A stretch of DNA of 50,453 nucleotides, from contig CAJZDJ010000002.1 in NCBI GenBank assembly GCA_915063485.1, forward strand, positions 1 through 50,453. The letters run 5' to 3'. A program made the position numbers and the translations under genes. The notes under the pieces are model-generated. The model saw only the letters and a program-made list of their open reading frames with translations. It was not told the origin of the DNA and did not search any database. Numbering within the stretch: position 1 is the stretch's first letter; every line of letters begins with the position of its first letter. Positions 35,614 through 44,566 of the stretch are shown one piece after another. This DNA comes from an uncultured Actinomyces sp. (GTDB lineage: Bacteria; Actinomycetota; Actinomycetes; Actinomycetales; Actinomycetaceae).

Positions 35614-36404
35614 GCCGACTCCACCTCTACCGCACCTTCATCCACGATAGGTGCGTTGGCGGGCCAAGCTGTTTCTCGCTCGGGCACGTCAGTCTCTGAG
35701 TGAGCCCCACAGCCGTGATCCATGGAAACCACCTGGCCGTCGTCGGGAGACCAGGCGTTAGCGCACACCCCAAACAGGCGGCGCATGGGTCCATCAATAC
35801 GCATCAGGAAACCGCAGCTAGAGCAGCTGGCGTGAGCGCGGCGCACACCGTCAGCAGCAGGGCCGTGATCACCCTCGTACCAGCGCTGGGCGGCGGCGGC
35901 CAGGCCCTGGGGTGAAAGTACCCGGGCGCGACCCAAGTAGAGCTCATCAACAGCCACGGCGTCAGCTACGGCGTCGTCGGTGGCCTGCCAGCCAGGCTGG
36001 AGGCGCTCATCTAATTCTCGAAAGGGTAGCCGGTCACCACGGTTCACATCTGAGGGCTGCAAGCGCTGCTCCCAAGGCACCCAGGCGGGAGCTAGCAGCG
36101 CATCCTCGCCGGGGGCCAGGTCTAGCTCGCAGATGGTGGCCTGGCGGGCTCGCGAAGGGCGCGCCACAGTAACCTGCCAGCGCCAGCCGCGATAGCCGGG
36201 CAGCTTGCAGTCAAACAGGTGGGTGACCATACGCTTGCCGGTGGGAATAGCCCCGCTATAGTCACCGACGCTAGCCGGGTCGGTAATGTCAGCTAGCGCC
36301 ATGCGAGCTACCTCAATAACTTGCTCACTACACAGCACTTTGTCTTTGGCGGCGGCCGCAGCCTGAGTGGCGGTGGGTGCCGCCCCTAAACGTTGATCGG
36401 TCAC
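35610..36404 (-). CDS. DUF3027 protein
   Basis: 264 residues, cytosolic. Conserved DUF3027 features: VARMALADITDPASVGDYSG, then LFDCKLPGYRGWRWQVTVAR, AWVPWEQRLQPSDVNRGDRL, and a zinc-ribbon-like region CSSCGFLMRI...FGVCAN and DHGCGAHSE. These four or five cysteines could bind zinc. The family is restricted to actinobacteria, usually sits near purine permease or cold-shock genes, and has no known function. It starts 5 bases after the amidotransferase stop, so the two are probably one transcript. Confidence 0.88.
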   Translation of the reverse strand: MTDQRLGAAPTATQAAAAAKDKVLCSEQVIEVARMALADITDPASVGDYSGAIPTGKRMVTHLFDCKLPGYRGWRWQVTVARPSRARQATICELDLAPGEDALLAPAWVPWEQRLQPSDVNRGDRLPFRELDERLQPGWQATDDAVADAVAVDELYLGRARVLSPQGLAAAAQRWYEGDHGPAADGVRRAHASCSSCGFLMRIDGPMRRLFGVCANAWSPDDGQVVSMDHGCGAHSETDVPERETAWPANAPIVDEGAVEVESA

Positions 36405-36409
36405 ATGGT

Positions 36410-37249
36410 TTAGTCTACGACGCTTTGCAGTACCCGATAGGCGCGGGCCTTGCGCAGTAACATACGTGCAGCTGCGCGACCCATGGCGCAGGTGATGGCG
36501 TCAATGCGGCGCCCCTGGGCCAGTACGTCGTCGGCTTGGCGCTTGATAGTGGCCTGATCCAGCCCGGCTTTAACCCCATCTTCTTTGGCCCACAGGTATA
36601 GGCGCTCAGGCACAACTTCAGGGTGCCACTGCAAGCCCAGCACGCTGCCCAGGCGCCAGGCCTCAATGGGGCAGTCTTTAGAGCTGGCCAGCAGTTTGGC
36701 TTGCGGGGGTAGGGTGACGACGGCGTCGTTGTGGTTTACGGGCACGGGCAGTTGGGTGCCCTCATTGGTGGCTACATCCACGCGGGCACTAGCGGCGTCA
36801 CCTTGGGCGAACATTTCTGCGATGGCTTCATCTTCCTGGCCTGCTTCGGTGAGGAAAACACTGGCCAGGCCACGCTCGCCCTGTCCGGGGGCGGGGCTAG
36901 CTACCTGCCCACCCAGGGCGCGGGCGGAAAGCTGGGAGCCCAGGCAGATACCAAACACCGGCATGGCGTGGGCGTGGGCCTCACGCACCAGCTGACTGAG
37001 CGGCTCCATCCAGGGGTAGTCGGCGCCGTCGTTAGCACCCATAGGGCCACCCAGAATGATGATGCCATCGCTGTTTAGCTCACTGTAAGCTGGGACCGGC
37101 TGAGTAGCTAAGTCAATGGTGTTAAGGATAGCTCCCTCAGAAGCTAGCCACTGTCCAAACCGGGCAACGCCAACCGTAGATGCGGACTGGAAAACAGTGA
37201 GGACCGGAGTTTTATTAATCGCGTCAGTGATTGAGGAATCCTGGGACAT
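36410..37249 (-). CDS. Class I glutamine amidotransferase (GMP synthase-like)
   Basis: 279 residues. The triad is complete: C102 in VFGICLGSQL, H209 and E211 in QWHPEV. DGIIILGGPMGANDGADYPW matches free-standing GATase1 proteins of the GuaA-related COG0518 group, which release ammonia from glutamine or act on gamma-glutamyl compounds. There is no synthetase domain attached. The last 60 residues are an extra helical end (AMGRAAARMLLRKARAYRVL). It leads the unit with the DUF3027 gene. It diverges from the coiled-coil gene over 111 bases where both promoters must lie. Confidence 0.9.
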   Translation of the reverse strand: MSQDSSITDAINKTPVLTVFQSASTVGVARFGQWLASEGAILNTIDLATQPVPAYSELNSDGIIILGGPMGANDGADYPWMEPLSQLVREAHAHAMPVFGICLGSQLSARALGGQVASPAPGQGERGLASVFLTEAGQEDEAIAEMFAQGDAASARVDVATNEGTQLPVPVNHNDAVVTLPPQAKLLASSKDCPIEAWRLGSVLGLQWHPEVVPERLYLWAKEDGVKAGLDQATIKRQADDVLAQGRRIDAITCAMGRAAARMLLRKARAYRVLQSVVD

Positions 37250-37360
37250 AGTGCCTATAGAAACATGTTGGCGGCTCTAAGGGAAATACTTTCTCATGCA
37301 TGACGCGTCTGGTTCGCTCCTGACATAGACTACTGAGGGACGCAGTAGGCAGGAAAGACT

Positions 37361-38821
37361 ATGGGAACCGCTTTATTTATCTTCATAATTGGGGCTGTGC
37401 TAGCCGCCATCGTGGCGCTAAGCACTTCCAATTCGAATATGCGTAAACGCATCGAGGCCGCTCCCACTGCGGGTTTAATGCCCGGGGTGGATCTAAACCA
37501 GCTCGATGCGCAGGCTAACTCTGCACTAATGGCCGCCGACGATTTGGTACACACCGCCGATCAGGAGCTGGCTTTTGCGCAGGCACAGTTTTCTAGTTCT
37601 GAAACGCAAGCTTTTGCTAACGCTATTGATAGTGCCAAGGCGGAGTTGAGCCGGGCTTTTGAGTTGCGCCGTCTACTTGACGACGATCGCCCTGAGACCC
37701 CGGTGCAGCGTCACCACATGCTTAATGAGCTGCTCGATCGCTGCCAGCGGGCCACTAACGCAATTAAGTCCCAGGAGCAGCAGTTCGCTTCTAAGCGCGA
37801 TGTGTTAGCCAATATTCCTGACACCCTCTCGCAGCTAAATATTCAGGTAAACGAGGTGCGCGTCAGTATTGAAAACGCCCGCTCGCTGCTGGTTGCACTA
37901 TCTGCCACCTACCCGGCTGAATCGCTTGCTTCAGTGGCTGACGCCCCTGAGCGGGCCGCCAAACTACTCAAGGCCGCCCAGGTGACTGCAGCCCAGGCCA
38001 AAGAAACCTATGAGGCTGGCAATAGTGTGCTGGCACTAGAGCAGATCCGTTTGGCTACTTCTACCGTCACTCAGGCGGGCGAACTAGCTAACCAGGTGAT
38101 GGCGACGCGCTCCCTGCTGGAAAATGCTGCCGCTAACCTAACTGCGGCTATCACCTCTATTAGCTCTGACATTGAGGATGCTAAGCGTCTAGGCCAACCT
38201 AATGGGCCCGTGCCCGCAGCCGTGCTTGACCCGCTAGTGGCTCGCGCCCAGCGCGCCATTGTGGCCGGCCAGCGAGTGCTGAGCCAAAGCCAGCTAGACC
38301 CAGTGGCTCCGCTTAATGAGCTCACCGCCGCTGAGGCTGCTTTGGATAATGCCCTAGAGCAGGCCCGCAGCCAGGAAGAGGTACGTAACCGTGCCCGCGC
38401 CGGCCTTGACCAGCGCTTGGGTCGGCTTAACGCCTCTATTGATGCGGTTACCAACATGATTTCTACGGCCCGTGGCGCGGTAGGGATCGCTGCCCGCACT
38501 GACCTAGCTGAAGCTTCACGCCTGGCTTCTGAAGCTAAGCAGAGCCTTAGGAATGATCCGGTGCGGGCCGGGCAGGCTATTGGTCATGCCGAGCAGCTTA
38601 TTGGCCGCGCCCAGGGCCAGGCCCAGCGGGACATTAACCGTTTTAACGCCAATCAGCCACGCGCTATTGGCTCCAGCGGAATCGATATGGGCACCATGAT
38701 GCTAGGTGGTATCTTGCTGGGTGACGTAATCGGAAATGTTACCCGTAGTATTGGTAACCATGACTGGGGTGGCGGCCCGGATTTCGGCGATTCCGACATA
38801 GACTTCGGCGATTTTTTTTAA
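37361..38821 (+). CDS. Membrane-anchored coiled-coil partner of PspA (TPM-protein C-terminal type)
   Basis: 486 residues. One N-terminal membrane helix (LFIFIIGAVLAAIVAL, 5-20) with the rest a long helical, coiled-coil stretch to about residue 430 (QANSALMAADDLVHTADQEL, NARSLLVALSATYP, DNALEQARSQEEVRNRAR). The end is a glycine/aspartate-rich tail with MMLGGILLGDVIG and FGDSDIDFGDFF. Actinobacterial TPM-domain proteins of about 650-700 residues have the same helix and coil after a secreted TPM domain and also precede pspA. Here the TPM domain is absent and the protein starts at the helix. AGGAAAG precedes the ATG. It is 65 bases upstream of pspA and probably acts with it at the membrane. Confidence 0.8.
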   Translation: MGTALFIFIIGAVLAAIVALSTSNSNMRKRIEAAPTAGLMPGVDLNQLDAQANSALMAADDLVHTADQELAFAQAQFSSSETQAFANAIDSAKAELSRAFELRRLLDDDRPETPVQRHHMLNELLDRCQRATNAIKSQEQQFASKRDVLANIPDTLSQLNIQVNEVRVSIENARSLLVALSATYPAESLASVADAPERAAKLLKAAQVTAAQAKETYEAGNSVLALEQIRLATSTVTQAGELANQVMATRSLLENAAANLTAAITSISSDIEDAKRLGQPNGPVPAAVLDPLVARAQRAIVAGQRVLSQSQLDPVAPLNELTAAEAALDNALEQARSQEEVRNRARAGLDQRLGRLNASIDAVTNMISTARGAVGIAARTDLAEASRLASEAKQSLRNDPVRAGQAIGHAEQLIGRAQGQAQRDINRFNANQPRAIGSSGIDMGTMMLGGILLGDVIGNVTRSIGNHDWGGGPDFGDSDIDFGDFF

Positions 38822-38886
38822 AAATTAATCGTCATATCCGTGCTGCCCCGCCAACCTGGCAGACAATAAAACGAAAGGTATAACTC

Positions 38887-39714
38887 ATGGCTGAGAAGCA
38901 AACGATCCTGGGGCGAATTTCCCAGCTGACCCGCGCCAACATTAACGCGCTTATTGACCGCGCTGAAGACCCGCAAAAGATGCTGGACCAGCTGGTACGC
39001 GACTACTCCAACTCTATTGTGGAGGCCCGCCAGGCTGTAGCCCAGTCCATCGGTAACCTACGCATGGCCGAAAAGGACCAGGCCAAGTACACCGCTGAGG
39101 CTACTGACTGGGGCAACAAGGCCCTAGCCGCCTCCCGTAAGGCCGATGAGCTACGCAACGCTGGTGACGCCGCTGCGGCTGACAAGTTCGACAACCTGGC
39201 CAAGATTGCGCTAACCAAGCAGATCACCGCCGAGCAGCAAGTTAGCTCCGCCCAGCCTTCCATTGACTCCCAGCGTCAGGTGGTTGAGCAGCTAAAGACT
39301 GGCCTGACCCAGATGGAAGCCAAGCTTGGTGACCTCAAGTCCAAGCGTGATGAGCTGGTGGCACGTCAGCGTACCGCCCAGGCTCAGGTCAAGGTGCAAA
39401 GCGCCCTCAACCAGATCAACACCACCGACCCCACCTCTTCGCTGGGTCGTTTCGAAGACCGCGTGCGTCGCGTCGAGGCCCAGGCTGCCGGCCAGGCTGA
39501 GCTGGCAGGCACCTCCCTGGAGTCCCAGTTTGCCGCCCTAGAGTCCTCCTCCGCCCAGATGGAGGCTGAGGCACGTCTGGCCGCCCTGAAGTCTGGTAAC
39601 CGCCCCTCTGGCGCCCCGCAGATCACCGCCGGCGCTTCCGACGTCGACATTGACGCCGCCTTTGCTGCCCTGAAGGCTGAAAGCCAGCCCACTGGCGACA
39701 CCTCCTCCTACTGA
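38887..39714 (+). CDS. pspA: PspA/IM30-family membrane-stress protein
   Basis: 275 residues, helical throughout. The N-terminal amphipathic helix and start of the hairpin are typical: RISQLTRANINALIDRAEDP, KMLDQLVRDYSNSI, AVAQSIGNLRMAEKDQAKYT. Further helices follow (RQVVEQLKTGLTQMEAKLGD; FEDRVRRVEAQAAGQAEL). The family coats or remodels stressed membranes as ESCRT-III-like polymers. The last 40 residues (RPSGAPQITAGASDVDIDAA) are less conserved. Context: co-transcribed with the coiled-coil membrane protein. No phage-shock PspB or PspC gene is near, as usual in actinobacteria. Confidence 0.93.
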   Translation: MAEKQTILGRISQLTRANINALIDRAEDPQKMLDQLVRDYSNSIVEARQAVAQSIGNLRMAEKDQAKYTAEATDWGNKALAASRKADELRNAGDAAAADKFDNLAKIALTKQITAEQQVSSAQPSIDSQRQVVEQLKTGLTQMEAKLGDLKSKRDELVARQRTAQAQVKVQSALNQINTTDPTSSLGRFEDRVRRVEAQAAGQAELAGTSLESQFAALESSSAQMEAEARLAALKSGNRPSGAPQITAGASDVDIDAAFAALKAESQPTGDTSSY

Positions 39715-39845
39715 GACGCTTTCGTGCAAAGGTGACTGTTCTTAGCTATCGCCTTGGCACTAAAGTGCCTCTAGCCGTAAAAACCGCAGTTTGCCGCTAA
39801 ATTGTTGCCCTAGTAGGCGCGGCCTTAGCTAAAACAACGCGCAAG

Positions 39846-39892
39846 TACGCGCCCGATTCAAGTCATTGACCAAAATCGGGCGCGTATTTTTT
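39846..39892 (+). terminator. Terminator of the pspA operon
   Basis: A 13-bp stem (TACGCGCCCGATT with AATCGGGCGCGTA), 15-base loop, then TTTTTT. Confidence 0.9.
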
Positions 39893-39936
39893 CATTTTAA
39901 GAAACAAATTCAAGACTTTTGAATTAGTATGAGGAT

Positions 39937-40506
39937 ATGGGCACTCCAACTTATCTTCTAGTCGACGGCGAAAACATCGATGCAACACTAGGCACAAGTG
40001 TTTTAGGACGCCGCCCAGACCCAGATGAGCGGCCACGCTGGGATCGTGTATTGCACTACTGCAACTCTATTTGGGATCAAGACACACTAACTCGCGGACT
40101 CTTTTTCTTAAATGCTTCTTCCGGACATATGCCAATGGGCTTTGTACAAGCCTTACTAGCAATGGACTATCGCCCGGTTCCGCTTTCTGCATCGGCTGAA
40201 GAAAAAGTCGTAGACATTGGCATCCAGCGCACCCTGGACGCTATCGCAGAGCGTGGTGCCCCCGCCCGCGTGCTGCTTGCTAGCCACGACGGCGATTACA
40301 TCCCACAGATTGAGCGCCTACTGCAGGCAGGGGTACAGGTAGGTGTATTCTGCTTCAGAGAGTTCCTGAACACACAGTTGGCTGCTCTGGAACTCGAAGG
40401 ATTGGAACTATTCGATCTGGAACTTGATGTGCGTGCATTTACCAGCCCATTGCCGCGCGTGCGCATCATCCCGCTAGAAGAATTCGATCCGCAGCAATTC
40501 ATCTAA
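39937..40506 (+). CDS. NYN-domain (PIN-like) nuclease
   Basis: 189 residues. Acidic residues of the NYN active site are all seen: YLLVDGENID at 6-15, EKVVDIGIQRTLDAI near 90, and LLASHDGDYIPQIERLLQ near 112; VGVFCFREFLN follows. This fits the LabA/DUF88 group of metal-dependent RNases acting on RNA in the cytosol; the target is unknown. TAGTAT lies 7 bases before the ATG and GAGG partly in between, so a leaderless or very short leader message is possible. It lies alone between a terminator and the two-component genes. Confidence 0.85.
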   Translation: MGTPTYLLVDGENIDATLGTSVLGRRPDPDERPRWDRVLHYCNSIWDQDTLTRGLFFLNASSGHMPMGFVQALLAMDYRPVPLSASAEEKVVDIGIQRTLDAIAERGAPARVLLASHDGDYIPQIERLLQAGVQVGVFCFREFLNTQLAALELEGLELFDLELDVRAFTSPLPRVRIIPLEEFDPQQFI

Positions 40507-40569
40507 TCCGCTAAGTGGCTAACCTTACTGTCCGTTTAGTGGACGGGCTTTAAGGAAATCTTCAGGCCA

Positions 40570-41322
40570 ATGCCTCATACTTTAAGCATGTCCCCGAATC
40601 AGACCACTCCCGAAGCTCAGCTACTAGTAGTTGACGATGAACCCAATATCCGCGATTTACTAGCTTCTTCGCTACGCTTTGCGGGTTTTGACGTGTCAAC
40701 TGCTCAAGATGGTAATGGCGCTATGCACGCCGTCGAGACTCAAAGGCCTGATTTAATAATTCTTGACGTGATGATGCCCGATATGGACGGATTCACTGTT
40801 GCCAGGCGAATGCGCGAACGAAATATCAAAGTACCTATTTTGTTCTTAACTGCTCGCGACGATATGGAAGCAAAGATCCAGGGATTAACCGTAGGCGGAG
40901 ACGACTACGTAACTAAACCTTTTGGCCTTGAAGAAGTAGTGGCACGTATTCGCGCTATTTTGCGTCGTACCCAAAACGTGGAGCCTGAGCGTACCCATAT
41001 TTTGCAGCTGGCGGACCTAATCCTAGACGAGGATGCCTACGAGGTGCGCCGCGCCGGCCAGGAGATCGAGCTATCCCCCACCGAGTTCAAGCTACTGCGC
41101 TACCTAATGGTTAACTCTGGCCGCGTGGTGTCTAAGAGCCAGATTCTTGACCACGTATGGGAATATGACTGGAATGGCGACGCCGCTATCGTCGAGTCAT
41201 ACATTTCCTATCTACGCCGTAAGATCGACCAGCTCAAGGGCCCCGACGGCGGCAAGGTAACTCCGCTGATTCAGACCCGACGTGGAGTGGGCTATATGAT
41301 GCGCGAACCCAAGGACTCCTAA
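40570..41322 (+). CDS. OmpR-family response regulator
   Basis: 250 residues from ATG 40570; an in-frame ATG at 40588 would also fit the family. Receiver domain: acidic pair D22-D23 (VVDDEPNIRD), phospho-acceptor D66 (LIILDVMMPDMDG), T94 and K116 (VTKPFGL). The winged-helix effector covers about residues 148-245 (LSPTEFKLLRYLMVNSGRVV, SYISYLRRKI, IQTRRGVGYMMR). It overlaps the sensor kinase gene at TAATG. It is close to the TcrA/TrcR and PrrA-like actinobacterial regulators, but the regulon cannot be read from sequence. Confidence 0.94.
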   Translation: MPHTLSMSPNQTTPEAQLLVVDDEPNIRDLLASSLRFAGFDVSTAQDGNGAMHAVETQRPDLIILDVMMPDMDGFTVARRMRERNIKVPILFLTARDDMEAKIQGLTVGGDDYVTKPFGLEEVVARIRAILRRTQNVEPERTHILQLADLILDEDAYEVRRAGQEIELSPTEFKLLRYLMVNSGRVVSKSQILDHVWEYDWNGDAAIVESYISYLRRKIDQLKGPDGGKVTPLIQTRRGVGYMMREPKDS

Positions 41323-42869
41323 TGCGTGAGGGGCAACCGCTTCCCTCGGTCCCACCAGTCAAACTAAACGCGGCCGAGCCCACCCAACCACCGCCTAAAC
41401 GCAGTTTGTTCCAAAGATTTTGGAGCAAACTACCGTTAACTAATCAGCTGGCAATAATAACCACCTTGCTGCTTATGTTATCGGTGGCGGTGACTTCGAT
41501 ATCCACCACGCTGCTACTGGAAAACACCCTGCAAGAACAAGTAGATTCGCAACTGGTAGATACCGGCGCCACCCGCACAGTTGGTAACCAAGCCCTGACT
41601 CTAATTAAAAATGGTCAAGCCAACCCCATTCCCTCCACTTACTACATTTACGGCAAATGGTTTGACGGCACTTCTGGTCAGCTGGTTTCTAGCTCTACCG
41701 CCGAGCATTACGGCATCCCAAACATTAAAGGCATAGATTTTTCCCGCAAAGCTGTAGCCTCATATAAACCCAATCCCTTCACCATTGAATCAAATATCGA
41801 CGGCGCCAAATGGCGTGCCATCATCCTGCCAATTTCTTCCGCTGACGGTAAGGAATACATCGGTGGGGTGCTAATTGCGCTACCCCTTAAAGACACCGCA
41901 GACGCCGTCAACCACACCCGCCTACTGCTGGGCCTAACCGGCGTGGCCATGCTGTGCCTGACGGCCACGGTAGCCACCCTGTTTGTGGGCCACGCACTGG
42001 GGCCGCTGCGTGAAATTGAGTCGGTGGCAGGCAAAATCGCCAAGGGTGAGCTCTCTGCCCGCATTAATGTCACCCAGTCAAGCAACACAGAAATTGGCTC
42101 CCTGCAGCGTTCACTTAACTCCATGCTCACCCAAAACGAGCATGCTTTTGAGGCGCGCACCCACTCCCAAGAGCGGATGCAGCGTTTCATCTCTGATGCC
42201 TCCCATGAGCTACGTACCCCGCTGGCTACTGTGCGCGGCTGGGGTGAGCTGTACCAAATGGGCGGGGTGCCCCCGGAGCAAACCGATGAGGTTATGGGCC
42301 GCATTGAGTCTGAGGCTAAGCGCATGGCGCGCCTGGTTGAGGACCTGCTGCAGCTGGCGCGCATGGATGAGGGGCGCCCGCTGGAGGTAACCCACTTCAA
42401 TGTTTCGCAGCTGGCCCGTGAGGCTATCTCTGACCTTATTGTGTTGGCCCCTGACCGTGACACCCAGGTGCTCACGCTGGAGGGCGAGGAGCTAGAAGAA
42501 GAGCTCTTTATCGACGGCGACCGTGAGCGGCTAAGTCAGGTGCTCACTAACCTGCTTTCTAATGTTTTGGCTTACTCGCCTGACGGCTCCCCGGTAGAGA
42601 TTGCGGTGGGCACTAACGGCACCCACACCATTATTGAGGTGCGCGACCACGGCCCGGGTATTGACCCGGCTGACGCCAAGAAGGTGTTTGACCGTTTCTA
42701 CCGCACTGAGTCCTCACGTAACCGCAATACTGGCGGTTCTGGCCTGGGCCTGGCGATTGTAGCCACCATTATTAAGATGCACCGGGGTAAAGTCTCCATG
42801 CTAAACACTCCCGGTGGGGGCGCTACTGTGCGTATCATTTTACCTAACGAATATGCCGTAGTAGAGTAA
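41322..42869 (+). CDS. Membrane sensor histidine kinase
   Basis: 515 residues. Two membrane segments (about 41-67 and 201-223) enclose an extracytoplasmic sensor domain of about 130 residues of no recognised class. A HAMP linker follows (GHALGPLREIESVAGKIAKG), then the dimer box ISDASHELRTPLATVRGW with phospho-acceptor H295. The ATPase domain has N-box LSQVLTNLLSNVLAYSP, G1 DHGPGI, F-box FDRFYR and G2 GGSGLGLAIV. It is the partner of the upstream regulator by overlap. The signal is unknown; the first 40 residues are proline-rich and cytoplasmic. Confidence 0.94.
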   Translation: MREGQPLPSVPPVKLNAAEPTQPPPKRSLFQRFWSKLPLTNQLAIITTLLLMLSVAVTSISTTLLLENTLQEQVDSQLVDTGATRTVGNQALTLIKNGQANPIPSTYYIYGKWFDGTSGQLVSSSTAEHYGIPNIKGIDFSRKAVASYKPNPFTIESNIDGAKWRAIILPISSADGKEYIGGVLIALPLKDTADAVNHTRLLLGLTGVAMLCLTATVATLFVGHALGPLREIESVAGKIAKGELSARINVTQSSNTEIGSLQRSLNSMLTQNEHAFEARTHSQERMQRFISDASHELRTPLATVRGWGELYQMGGVPPEQTDEVMGRIESEAKRMARLVEDLLQLARMDEGRPLEVTHFNVSQLAREAISDLIVLAPDRDTQVLTLEGEELEEELFIDGDRERLSQVLTNLLSNVLAYSPDGSPVEIAVGTNGTHTIIEVRDHGPGIDPADAKKVFDRFYRTESSRNRNTGGSGLGLAIVATIIKMHRGKVSMLNTPGGGATVRIILPNEYAVVE

Positions 42870-42995
42870 CGTGTACAGTATGTTCTTAGATTTATTTCAT
42901 AGAATTTTGCAGCCAGGAACGGTAGCCTAGCTGATTGTTTTTAATATGCCTGCTTATTGGCTGGCATTACCTTACCGAGCTGGGAGGCTTGTCCT

Positions 42996-44135
42996 ATGGG
43001 CGTCACAGACGTACCGCAGTGGCTACTTCCTGCCTATGTGCAAGCTATGAGCCATGCTGGGGCTAGCGCCTCGCGTGAGCAGCTTCACGACATGGGCACC
43101 AACCTGATTATGCTGTGGTCCACTCCAGACCGCGCATTTCACAACTTACGCCACCTAATTGATCTGCTTACACGTGTAGATGAGCTAAGCGAGGAGACCC
43201 GTAACCCGGATCTGGTTCGCCTGGCTGCCTGGTATCACGGCGCTATTTTTAGTGTTTCTGCTGACCAGGCCATGCATCGTAACGGCGGTGAGGATGAGGC
43301 TGCATCTGCTGCTTTAGCCTATGAGGAACTGGTGGCAGCAGGCGTGTCAGAGAAGAATGCTAACCGCGTCGCTGAGCTGATTATGAATCTGCGTCGCCAT
43401 GATCTGCCTACTTCCGATATTGATGCGGCGGCTTTGTCTGATGCAGACTTGGGCTGTTTAGCTATTGAACCCCAGCGTTATCGCGAATATTCGCGCCTTA
43501 TCTATTCTGAATACGCGCATTTACCGCTGCTATCTTATTTGCGTACCCGCACCACGATTGTGCGTAAGCTGCTAGCGCGCGATCGTCTGTTTGCCTCTCC
43601 CCTGGGTCAGCGTTGGGAACTCCCAGCCCGCGAAAATCTTGAGGCTGAGCTGCGTCGACTAAGCAGTAAGCTTTCTATTTTGGAGGCGGACAACGACGCC
43701 GTCGTCGATTTAGACCGTTTCGTTACCCCCGCTAGTGCCCCCTCCCCTGAATCTGTGGATTTAAGTGCGGCTAATGCAGCCACTGTGGCGGACTCGACGG
43801 CTGAGGCGGCGATGGAGGCTGAACCCTATGTGCCGCCTGCTTCAGCTAAGCCTAAGGCGGCGCCAACTGTGGAGATTAAGCCGGCTAGTGCAGGGGCTAA
43901 TGAGCGCCATAGTGAGGCCACCACTATGGAGTCTTGTATTGCCGATATTGACCACTTACTTAAGTGTAAGAAGAAGCCGGCTCAGGCAGTTACCCGCCAG
44001 GAGGCTGCTGAAGTAGCTCGCCAAACCATGCAGGAAGTAGTTGAGCGACGCGCTAAGTTAGCGGCTCAGGCCCGAGCCCAGCGCACTGGCGAAATTCCGG
44101 TGGTAACCGACATTAGCCCGGACGGAGAGTTTTAA
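42996..44135 (+). CDS. HD-superfamily protein with altered HD motif
   Basis: 379 residues from ATG 42996, set by GGGAGG 8 bases upstream. Residues 1-225 match the predicted metal-dependent HD phosphohydrolases: NLRHLIDLL with H53 (preceded by H49), then AAWYHGAIFS, AELIMNLRRHDLP, LSDADLGCLAIEPQRYREY and RLIYSEYAHLP. The central dyad normally reads WFHD; here it is YHG (H81-G82), so one metal ligand is missing and catalysis may be lost or changed. The other metal-binding acidic residues (DADL) remain. From 260 on the protein is alanine-, proline- and glutamate-rich linker, then a short basic helix (RQEAAEVARQTMQEVVERRA). Nucleotides are the usual substrates of active members. Confidence 0.75.
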   Translation: MGVTDVPQWLLPAYVQAMSHAGASASREQLHDMGTNLIMLWSTPDRAFHNLRHLIDLLTRVDELSEETRNPDLVRLAAWYHGAIFSVSADQAMHRNGGEDEAASAALAYEELVAAGVSEKNANRVAELIMNLRRHDLPTSDIDAAALSDADLGCLAIEPQRYREYSRLIYSEYAHLPLLSYLRTRTTIVRKLLARDRLFASPLGQRWELPARENLEAELRRLSSKLSILEADNDAVVDLDRFVTPASAPSPESVDLSAANAATVADSTAEAAMEAEPYVPPASAKPKAAPTVEIKPASAGANERHSEATTMESCIADIDHLLKCKKKPAQAVTRQEAAEVARQTMQEVVERRAKLAAQARAQRTGEIPVVTDISPDGEF

Positions 44136-44220
44136 CGGGCCGGTTTTGTGCACAGGTGGATAAGTTTTTGTGTCCCAGGCACTTAGCCACAGCCTGCAAG
44201 CAAACTAGTGGCACCTAAAC

Positions 44221-44266
44221 CTAACTTTGAGGTAGCAGCATAGCGCTGCTACCTCAACATAGTTAG
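44221..44266 (+). promoter_or_regulatory. Large hairpin in the 5' region of the WXG100 gene
   Basis: A 13-bp perfect stem (TTGAGGTAGCAGC with GCTGCTACCTCAA) with loop ATAGC. An outer arm pair CTAAC/GTTAG has its right arm (44262-44266) merging with the ribosome site TTAGGAG. The ATG is at 44276. No U-run follows, so it does not look like a terminator; folding would partly hide the ribosome site. Confidence 0.65.
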
Positions 44267-44275
44267 GAGCCCATC

Positions 44276-44566
44276 ATGATCATTAGCGCCAACACTGACG
44301 AGTTGGAGTCAAACTCTGCTCGCGCCAGCCGCCTATGCGGCTCTATCCGTGCCGATGCCCAAGCCCTAGACAGTGCCCTTAAGGCCTTGCAAGCCAGCTG
44401 GAAGGGGCAGGCCGCCACCCAGGCGGCGGCCTGTGAGCACGAGTGGGCTCAGGCCCAAAACCAGGTCAACACCTGCCTAGAGCACATCAGCTTGGCTTTG
44501 GGTAACGCAGCCACCACCTACTCCAGCACTGAGGCGCAGGTACGTACCCAGTTCATGATGCGTTAG
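44276..44566 (+). CDS. WXG100-family protein (ESAT-6-like)
   Basis: 96 residues, all-helical hairpin with the WxG turn at residues 42-44 (ALQASWKGQAATQAA). The C-terminal YSSTE resembles the YxxxD/E export signal. Such proteins leave the cell through type VII secretion as dimers. No EccC, EsxA partner or other type VII gene is in the window, so it is a lone gene. AGGAG lies 6 bases before the ATG. Its stop overlaps that of the convergent L,D-transpeptidase. Cysteines at 21, 54 and 67 are unusual for the family. Confidence 0.85.
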   Translation: MIISANTDELESNSARASRLCGSIRADAQALDSALKALQASWKGQAATQAAACEHEWAQAQNQVNTCLEHISLALGNAATTYSSTEAQVRTQFMMR

